From Stictocephala bisonia (Eukaryota; Arthropoda; Insecta; Hemiptera; Membracidae), in contig JAQJVL010000147.1 of NCBI GenBank assembly GCA_035578905.1, forward strand, positions 1,282,906 to 1,346,905: a DNA stretch of 64,000 bases. Direction: 5' to 3'. The notes below the pieces were generated by a model that did no database searches, had not been told where the DNA came from, and worked only from the letters and a program-made list of their open reading frames with translations. Position 1 is the first letter of the stretch; every line of letters starts with the position of its first letter. Both the position numbers and the translations under genes were made by a program. Positions 56,765 to 64,000 of the stretch are shown one piece after another.

Positions 56765-56915
56765 CAAAATGACTCACCCACCCTCCCATACACGTACACT
56801 GATGTTGACCCACCCATCCTCCCATACACGTACATTGGTGGTAACCCACCCATCCTCCCATACACGTACAGTGGTATTGACCTACCCACCCTCCCATACA
56901 CGTACACTGATTTCA
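56765..56915. repeat. 36-bp minisatellite C
   Basis: Four units of 36 bp: (C/T)CACCCACC/ATCCTCCCATAC then ACGTACACTGATGTTGAC-like. It shares the CACCCA...CCCATACA core with minisatellites A (0.8 kb) and B (50.7 kb), and the CCCATACACGT.CA.TG word with the last unit of A. Confidence 0.93.
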
Positions 56916-57354
56916 GATTATATAAGGACTCATCCATTAATTTTAATTTTATTTTAATTTAAATAAAACCAGCCTTTCTTATAATACAAACAATACAATC
57001 CTACCAATATGTAGGCCTACAGCGCGTCCAGGATTTTAGCCAACAACAATGGTCACCTTATTTATATTGACTCTACACAGTAAACATTCAACGACTCCCT
57101 CCCCACCTATCCTACGTATTCTGCCTAAACTTACATTGTAACAGTTGTTATTAGTGTCAATATTTCTACCATAAAATCAGATTTTTACGATAAATACAAA
57201 TGTATTATTCTACATGAGTAATATATCTTAAATTTAATTGATTTACGTATTATTTTTGTTATGAAATCTGATTGGGTTAGTTGACCACGAAAGTCCCGAG
57301 TGACAAGTGTCTTACTACATAAAGAAAGAGAGAGAGGGGGGGAGGGGGGAGTAG
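56916..57354. other. AT-rich spacer with purine tract
   Basis: AGAGAGAGGGGGGGAGGGGG-type tract at 57329-57350; TAGGCCTA at 57012-57019. No gene signal. Confidence 0.45.
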
Positions 57355-57695
57355 TTGTTGACGTCGCTGTGTTACTATACACACGGATGTATATGGGACA
57401 CCGTCGATCTGGACGCGTCCGGCGGCGACTTGATTTACGGACAGTTCTTCGGCGTCCAAGTATTCACCTGTTCTAGACAAACACGCATATGTAATTACGT
57501 AGACGACATAAATTTGTTAACTTTATTGCGACAAGCGCAGTTGCTGTTTAGAGCCGGGATAATGTACAGTCTGCTTAAATATTTATTAGCCAATAAAGAT
57601 GCAAATTGTAGCACATTAATTGGCCCATGGATTCGGTCCCGCGGTAAGTTGGCAATCGCCGTTATGACAAGTTGATGTTTGATCGGCCGCAATCT
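57355..57695. promoter_or_regulatory. GC-enriched island, candidate conserved element or exon
   Basis: Holds GACGCGTCCGGCGGCGACTT, AAATATTTATTAGCCAATAA, the octamer ATGCAAAT (57599-57606) and GCACATTAATTGGCCCATGG. A 106-codon plus frame (57355-57675) and a 65-codon minus frame span it; neither resembles a known family. Codon use in the plus frame is mixed. I favour conserved non-coding sequence. Confidence 0.33.
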
Positions 57696-57929
57696 GCTGT
57701 TTATTGGTAGACATTTCTGATGTTATCACAAAACAGGACAACTACCATCTTCTTGTATAAGTAAAATGATTGTAGGTTGCAAATAGAAACGGAATTTTAA
57801 ATTAAGTATAATCTGAAAGCAGATAGAATAGTAATAATTAAACGTGTATAAATGAGCGTGCGTTGGTTTATAAAAAACATTAAAATATATGTTTTTTGTG
57901 TTTGTGTATATGAGTGATATAAGTTACCA

Positions 57930-58140
57930 CAGAGAAAAAAACAGAGGTCACTTTCTCATTAATGCTAATAATTTAATTACAACTAATATACACATTTAAA
58001 TCTGTAGTACTGTATTCGTTGTTACGTTTATTTTTTATTATTTAAGGGGGGATAAGGAGTGACTGACAACGGTGCTGGCCGTTGTCTTCTCGACACCCAT
58101 TCAGTGCACCATTGGGATTACGACCCCAGTTGCAATGAGG
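57930..58140 (+). repeat. Dispersed repeat R1, copy c
   Basis: AGAGAAAAAAACAGAGG, TTGTTACGTTTATTTTT, GGGGGATAAGGAGTGACTGA, CAACGGTGCTGG and CTCGACACCCATTCAG are colinear with copies a and b, more diverged. Confidence 0.65.
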
Positions 58141-58665
58141 GTATTGCAAACAAATATAGTATGGCATTTCTCTTTTCATTGTTACCATTTTGACTTGAAA
58201 GAAGTTAAAAAATAATTTCGTAAATTTAGGCTTAGTTCTGCCCTTACACGAAGTACCTAAACACCAAATCTGTACGAGTGGTCGACGCGTTTAGCTGTCA
58301 TACTGGTTAACACAAACAAACACACATGGGAAACTTCAGCCGGTCGAGTTAAATAGATACATATTTATATTTAAATGAGGAAAACGATTCATCAAAGTTA
58401 ATTAGTGCATATAAGTCACGATAAAAAGTCGAAAATTAACTATACAAGTATAAAATTACATACTGTTTATAATTTGTTACATTAAAAAATAGAGTGAAAA
58501 AATTTACTAAATATTAAATCATAATATCGACCAATGAATGAATAATTACTTAAAATGAAAACAACTTAAATTTTGAATTGCCTACACTGTCACGTTTGAT
58601 TTTTTTTCGTCACAACAGCATCAATAAAACATATATTTCTATCTACATTTTACTCCTTGGTAAAT
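58141..58665. other. AT-rich spacer
   Basis: No supported feature. Confidence 0.45.
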
Positions 58666-58995
58666 CTGTTCCTTGGATCTAGTTAGGACTAGAGACTGAC
58701 CGTCTGGCCCGGGACTCGGCTGGAATGCGTAAACAGTAGACCGTTTACAGTGCCGTCGGGTAAACCCAATCACATTAATGATGTAAAACCCGGCGACGAG
58801 ATCTGGGCCAACGAGCGGGTGACGCTTCTTTACTGGCGTAACTTATTATGAGCTTTCAGATTTACTGGCGAAGGAGCGAATTGACGACATCGTAAATTCC
58901 CGAGATAAACTTACATGTCGGGCAAATTGTTGTTACGATCAGTCACTGATTTGCGATGAAAACAGGGGAGCGAACAGACAAATTGTAGTTCAGAG
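58666..58995. promoter_or_regulatory. GC-enriched island with paired Fox-like sites
   Basis: GCGTAAACAGTAGACCGTTTAC contains opposed GTAAACA / GTTTAC words 9 bp apart (58727-58747). GGGTAAACCCAATCACATTA, TTTACTGGCG (twice, about 58830 and 58861) and AACTTATTATGAGC follow. No long frame. Candidate enhancer. Confidence 0.33.
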
Positions 58996-59893
58996 TCATT
59001 ACGTTTTAGCGTTTTCCAATATCTTTTCATTTTCTGATGTGGACCTAATCCATTTAGAAAATCATTTCGGATGCAAGATTATTAAGTGTTCTTCCGTTCA
59101 AGGATTTAATATTTTTATGAATAATAAAGGCGCTTTATTTAAAAATTCTCATCTTCACTCACTAACATTTTACTCATTTACTTAACTAATGTATTTTATT
59201 AGACAGCTAGTTTACCTGCAAATAATAATACTAATAAAATACCATAAATATAAATATTGACTCAATTTACATTGTTACAGAGAGCAGATCTAGTCAGATA
59301 TTTATAAAATAGTCATTCACTCGAATTGTTTTATCATTTTATATAAACTATGATTTTGCAGACAGTAGCATAGACCTCCGCAAAAACGTTATTGCAGACT
59401 AATATCTATATAGATTTTGCATGGAAAAAGCAGAAGCAAGGAAGAATGCGGTTGATTTTAGAGCTTAACTTGTATTTTTCGAGAGAAATTTTCTTGACGA
59501 GGTTCTTCAAAAACAAAATATTATTTGCCAAATACCAACTTGGGTTGAACACAGAAACTTGTGATGGCTGACAGAAGAGCAGAAAATAATATAAAAAATA
59601 GTGTAATTATCTATTGGTAGTACCCAAGCACACTTTTATTTCTATAGAGGTAGGGTTAGAGATAGACATGCTAAAATTTCTATCTTTTGGGTATTAATTT
59701 GTGCAAAACCAACAAGTCACAATATGGAAGTTATTATTATTTTTGTATATTCTTCATGGACCTTAGTAGTCTATGGAATCGTAGGGATAATATTTCTGTA
59801 ATCTAGGAGCAAACAGCAATATTTTATCAGCCTTATACAAAATATATCTGAGTTAATATCAAAATCTTTTTCTATCATTATATTGGAGATGAA
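58996..59893. other. AT-rich spacer
   Basis: No supported feature beyond A/T-rich DNA. Confidence 0.45.
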
Positions 59894-59895
59894 TA

Positions 59896-60375
59896 CAGCA
59901 GAACCTCTTTAGTCCGAACTAATTAATACCGACTGGGGGTATTCGGATTATCAAATTGTTCGGATTACAAAACATATTGTTATTTTCATATAAAAAGTTA
60001 AAATATGGCTAAAATAGATCATACTTAAGGTTTAAAGAAAAATGAGAAATATTTTACACTGTAAAATATTGAATAGTTTATTCAACAACGTACATAAAAT
60101 ATAAACATTAACTAAAGTAGATACAAATTATACTGCTTATCATATATATTTGATAATGTTGCTTTTTATAATAAAAATGAGAAACTGAACCTGGTAAATA
60201 TTTATATAAAACTGGAAAATAATCAATACATACTACAGTAATTACATTAATTATTGAAAAAAGTCAGAAATTTTATTCTGAATCAATAAAGATATGTACA
60301 TTTTTCTCTCTTGTGGTGGCGTTCAGATTAGTGGACGTTCGGATTACAGAAATTCGGATTAAAGAGGTTCTACTG
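59896..60375. mobile_element. 480-bp TA-flanked TIR element (pogo/Tigger-like MITE)
   Basis: TA at 59894-59895 and 60376-60377. Left end CAGCAGAACCTCTTTAGTCC and reverse-complemented right end CAGTAGAACCTCTTTAATCC form the TIR, continued inward by repeated TTCGGATTA words on both sides. The TIR resembles pogo/Tigger ends known from many animals. The A/T-rich interior has no transposase. Confidence 0.85.
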
Positions 60376-61330
60376 TACTAGAAAAATACAAAAACAGGAA
60401 CAATTGAGTGAACTTGCTAATGTGGGAGATGCCACAACCTGTTCCAGGACTTGAAGAGTTGTACTTAGTTGATTAATAATGCAGATCTTACTCCTTCCTT
60501 TTTACGGCCGGAGATACCGGAGACTGGAGCGACTCATTTATCCTCCAGGTGTTGAAGGGTTGTTACTTAATGAAGACGCCATTCAGAGCGGCGTTTATCG
60601 CCAGTGAACCTCCCTAACGATAAACACTTGCTTTACAATATTAAACCAGCTGTAAATCACGAGTGTGCACTGTAGAGACAAGCAGCGCCCACTCCTTGTA
60701 CCACTTTACTGACGGCTCAAAGAATTGCTGCGTCTCTTGAGACAACGACCCCTAGATTGGTATGATGTACTTACTTTGTATTTCCTGAACTATAACAATT
60801 TCAATTGCTCTTACATGTAGGAAGAGATACTAATTTACAGGGATATTTTTAATAATGAAGACTGATTGAAAATTATGCATTTACACACAATGCCGTGAGT
60901 TTTGTAGGCATGCGTAGTTACCAACGACCGATGGAACATGAGAGCCTAAGATAATTTTAACAAACAAAAGATTTTTCGAGCAGCTCAGAGACATATTTTA
61001 TGCAATTTTTACTGTTTTTCTACAACTGTGAATAAGAGTTTAAAATTAAGTGGAAGTACATAACACGAAATTTAGAAACATATCATACTTTTAAATTTAA
61101 TTTCCTTTAATGTCACAGGTCAATTAGAATCATATGATTTGGTAAATGTTCAGTATAAGCATAAGTGGCGAGTATAAAAAAAAGAGCGAGCGAACGCGCA
61201 AATGGGATTTTCCTGAAAATCATCAACACTGAATACAATAGGATATTATTATATTTATCAGTGAGTACCTCAAGCTTTATGACAAAACAATGCGTCTGTT
61301 TAACATTTTAAACGTCATTGTTGTAACTTT
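60376..61330. other. Spacer with a GC-enriched part
   Basis: 60490-60760 is GC-enriched (GGCCGGAGATACCGGAGACT, GAGCGGCGTTTATCGCCAGT, AAGCAGCGCCCACTCC) and could be regulatory. The rest is AT-rich. Confidence 0.35.
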
Positions 61331-62030
61331 TTGTGCCTATACCCTAAGGAAAATCATTTCATTATTTTCAATGCTACCAACAAGGAAGAGACCTTGGAAG
61401 TTCGTCGATCTTCTTCGAAGGTGAAGCAACTCGACGCCAGAGCCCTTAGAGAGCAATTCACTTTCAATTGTCCACCAAGGGCACTGGCAATAAAGTTTTA
61501 CGACAGGCCTGTCGACTGATTTCGACAACTGTCACTTTCACTGTTCAGTATTTACGGTCCAGGAGCCGTATTTCTGTCTACAGCCGGACGGCGGTCGGAG
61601 GGGCCAAGGTCCACCGGTGACTCATTCAGAAGCAGCACGGTAACGAATCGCGGAGGGTGGCGTCCTTTGAAACCTTTGACTCGGTCTGAGGCCGCCGCTC
61701 GTCCGCAACTCAGTCCTGCTTGCTAATAGGATCTCGTGATTCTACGCCGAGACAAGGGGTGTGCTGGGCGGGTCCAGAGAACGATTATTCTCCTCCCGCC
61801 CAAATTGTGTTAGTCAGCGAGCGTGTTTTGTTCCCCAAATCCTGGCACCCTTTGTGCAAAGAATTGCTGTCCTTGTTTTCCGCGGGGGTGAAAAAGGCTA
61901 CATGTGAAGTACATTTTGATCCATTTAGCCCTCGCTCAACAAGGATTTCAGGAATGGCTTTTCTTTCTCCTTACAATCCCGTTTGTGGTTTGTTTTTCTC
62001 CCCCAACATCATATAAGTGCACTCCCATCA
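61331..62030. promoter_or_regulatory. Largest GC-rich island; TCF-like pair
   Basis: CGACAGGCCTGTCG (61501-61514) is a perfect palindrome. CCTTTGA occurs at 61664 and 61673, 9 bp apart, and CCCTTTGTGCAAAG follows at 61848. Frames of 62 (+), 63 (-) and 98 codons (+, 61720-62016) are unrecognised. It could be an enhancer, an unannotated promoter or a 5' exon; no TATA or splice structure decides it. Confidence 0.32.
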
Positions 62031-62935
62031 CAGTTGGGCTACTTCAAGATTCGTTCTAACAACATTATACGTACTATTCGCTTATAGACGTACTCTTTAA
62101 AGTAGGAGGAAAACTTTATTATTTTGCTATCTAATAAAAAACTTCTAGTAAAAAATTAGTTGGCTGTAAAAGCTTTAACCATCGATATATAGTATAGTTC
62201 GTTTGCTTTAACAGTACAACGACATCAAGATAACTGTTTAAAGATGAAGCAAACCATTGATGCTGGCGAGTCGCAAAGGGTGCTGCTGGGGCTTCTCATC
62301 TTACAAATTTGGCGCGTGAGTCCAGGCGGCCAGACCTATCATTAGCTATTGTCTAGCAGTCAGTGAGCTGTGAAAGCGGATCCAGACTGTTCGATCCTTG
62401 CCCCTCATCCGAAATCTACAGCAACTGGATTGGAAATACGTCAAAAACTGTTTGACGAAAAAGTAGAATACAAAAAGAACTTTACTCTAAAGCTGAATTC
62501 TTATGAATAGCACTTGACGTTTACTCGTTACAGCTTACAAGGTCAGAAATAATATAGCACAGTAAAACTACAACAATTTTCAATTTTAAACATGGCATTT
62601 TGACTAAAAAGAATTCAATTCCAAAGAACGCTGCTCAATAATGTTGACTTTAAAACAATGATATCAATAAGAGAGATTTCTCATGTGAATCTATACTTCC
62701 ACATAGGCCACCTAATAGGCCTACATGTATTAGTATACTACCGAGGTCGATTAGCATTTGTGGGCATAATACTCTTTTCCTTAAAAACGTTTATCTAAAG
62801 TGTATACTAAATTGAAACTACTAACGAAAGTTAAGTGAGCTACATTAATATTCTTATTTTAATACTGAAGTCAGCTTCTATTTCACTTATCTAGAATCAA
62901 ATGGATTAGCCTACTAAGCGACAGGTGGTTTAACT
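62031..62935. other. Spacer with a possible worn tRNA-SINE head
   Basis: TAGCAGTCAGTGAGC (62351) and, 45 bp on, CTGTTCGATCCTTGCCCC (62387) resemble Pol III boxes A and B, but no SINE body or tail follows convincingly. TAGGCCTA at 62716-62723. Confidence 0.3.
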
Positions 62936-63640
62936 TATGGCCGAACGAACAAATCCGACATAACCTAAGCGGTCAGCTGGTGAATGCGTCATCTAACCCG
63001 ATCGGACGGCGGGAAGCCTTGTTGCCGCCGAGCTAATGATCTGTGAAGATCAGCTGATGCAACTATAAACATAACATACCTAGTCAGGTGAGCAGCGTCT
63101 CACATAACCTAACTATTCTGGAGCCTTATAAGCGAAACAATACGGTGGCTACTATAAATAAACAGCGCTGGTATTAAAAAAAGGTGTTCAATCCCAATGA
63201 CCATTTGAGGTTAAGCTCACTAGGGTGGAGCTTCGATCGAGATTAGGGCCAGTCGTAAAGTAAACATATCGGGGCGAGAAATATCGATCGTAAACAAGCG
63301 GACATAGGTTATACAACAATCAAGAACGCCGACTAAATGCACCTCAATTCCGCGAGTGTGTGGGCGCCGCATAAATTTGCAGGCTGCGCTACTTCCCATT
63401 TACCAGCTATCACAATTTACGCAGTGGGTAGACTATATTGTTAAGCAGATACTAGCGCTACCGTATATATATCTTGACGTATACGAGCGATAATTTCGAA
63501 TTGTCGTTTTTACAATTCTAGAGCCCGGGGATTTATGCGCTTCATCGTAATTTGTGGCCGGTAAAAGCAGAGATCGTAACTAGCTTTGACGGTTCTGTTA
63601 AATAAACGCAGCCTACATTTTATGAAGCATGTACAGACCA
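62936..63640. promoter_or_regulatory. Two GC-enriched blocks with Hox/Caudal-like words
   Basis: 62940-63130 has AAGCGGTCAGCTGGTGAATG and AAGATCAGCTGATGC (CAGCTG E-boxes). 63340-63625 has GCGCCGCATAAATTTGCAGG, GGATTTATGCGCTTCATCG and ATTTTATGAAGC, three TTTATG/CATAAA words in 250 bp of GC-enriched sequence. No coding frame. Candidate posterior-Hox/Caudal-responsive element. Confidence 0.3.
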
Positions 63641-63770
63641 CGCATTTACTGACTTAATGACCGTGTACCATTAGTAAAATGAAGGGTTAGGAATCTGTGT
63701 TGGCAAATTTCCTTTGCCTTGAGTTTAGTTTATGATGGACTCGAAATCAGATGGGAACAAATTATTAAAT

Positions 63771-63995
63771 CTCACCACTAAAACACTCCTTCTTAAAACA
63801 TCCAATTAAGGCACAACAGAAGAAAAGGGTTTTTACTTCAATGGCAAATATCGACGATGTGAAAATTCTTTCAGCAACGAATGTAAAATGTGTAACAATA
63901 CCCAAGGCTCCGTTCAGATATCTCATGCCCAAGGCCATTATAAATATGGAATGCTCCCATGAACCCCAAATCGATGTCGCTGGGAACAATACCAT
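63771..63995 (-). CDS. Unidentified open frame at window edge
   Basis: A 76-codon minus frame, ATG at 63995 and stop at 63765-63767, that may continue as a larger exon beyond the window. It is hydrophobic in several stretches (IFIMALGM, ALGIVTHFTF, KTLFFCCALIGCF), consistent with membrane segments. A donor-like G|GTGAGAT occurs near its end (about 63775). No family recognised. GC is only slightly above the surroundings, so chance is quite possible. Confidence 0.2.
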
Positions 63996-64000
63996 GTCCT

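Noticed and set aside
57355..57675. 106-codon plus frame
   Set aside because: Overlaps a minus frame of similar quality and dense homeodomain/POU words; a conserved non-coding element explains it better. Kept only as an island.
1..64000. An operon, phage, biosynthetic cluster or defence system
   Set aside because: There are no long frames, ribosome-binding sites or gene spacing of a prokaryotic kind anywhere; all evidence points to animal non-coding DNA.

Overview
This window looks like non-coding DNA from an animal genome, most likely an insect. It is AT-rich (I estimate 33-36% GC), has no long open reading frame, and is full of tandem repeats, terminal-inverted-repeat (TIR) elements, tRNA-derived SINEs and microsatellites. 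Degenerate arrays of the insect telomere word TTAGG/CCTAA occur at 34.5, 36.9 and 37.6-38.5 kb. Nothing resembles prokaryotic organisation. The species is not identifiable from this alone.

I found no complete protein-coding gene. Almost all open frames longer than 60 codons are chance frames in AT-rich DNA or translations of minisatellites. Four weak coding signals are worth keeping: a signal-peptide-like small frame in an exon-like block at 125-310; a 50-codon minus-strand frame at 41657-41809 that resembles the C-terminal tail of a retroelement integrase (PWWP/Tudor-like fold as an alternative); a terminal-exon-like frame in a duplicated repeat at 48635-48727; and a frame running to the right window edge at 63771-63995.

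Repeat layout, left to right: 39-bp minisatellite (0.77-1.35 kb); TA-flanked TIR element (2.10-2.53); ~195-bp satellite (3.88-4.86); TIR element family M2 copy 1 (5.64-6.07); compound foldback element (8.54-9.11); 58-bp array (14.06-14.45); 116-bp array (19.0-19.4); 31-bp array with a higher-order period (21.1-22.0); 127-bp decaying array (26.4-27.3); (TA)38 (28.68); 41-44-bp CRE-containing array (31.4); M2 copy 2 (33.1-33.5); 113-bp TTAGG-like array carrying a cleanly inserted 218-bp MITE (37.6-38.5); tRNA-SINE (38.8); 29-bp array (40.4); a near-perfect 25 x 45-bp array (41.8-43.0); 62-bp array (44.0-44.2); a 450-bp direct duplication (48.4/50.1); a G-quadruplex-forming minisatellite inside a foldback element (50.6-51.5); second SINE (53.6-53.85); a third related minisatellite (56.8); pogo-like TIR element (59.9-60.4).

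Between the repeats lie about 20 compact islands of 150-500 bp with higher GC and dense transcription-factor-like words (SOX, POU, Fox, TCF, Hox, nuclear-receptor, Pho/YY1, GATA, CRE). With no coding exons, this is what a gene-poor cis-regulatory domain or a large intron near a developmental regulator looks like. That reading is inference; cross-species alignment would test it. The strongest results are structural: the MITE insertion whose removal restores an exact 113-bp register, the homogeneous 45-bp array with its retroelement-like flank, the G4 minisatellite nested in a foldback element, and 13 copies of the palindrome TAGGCCTA where composition predicts fewer than one.
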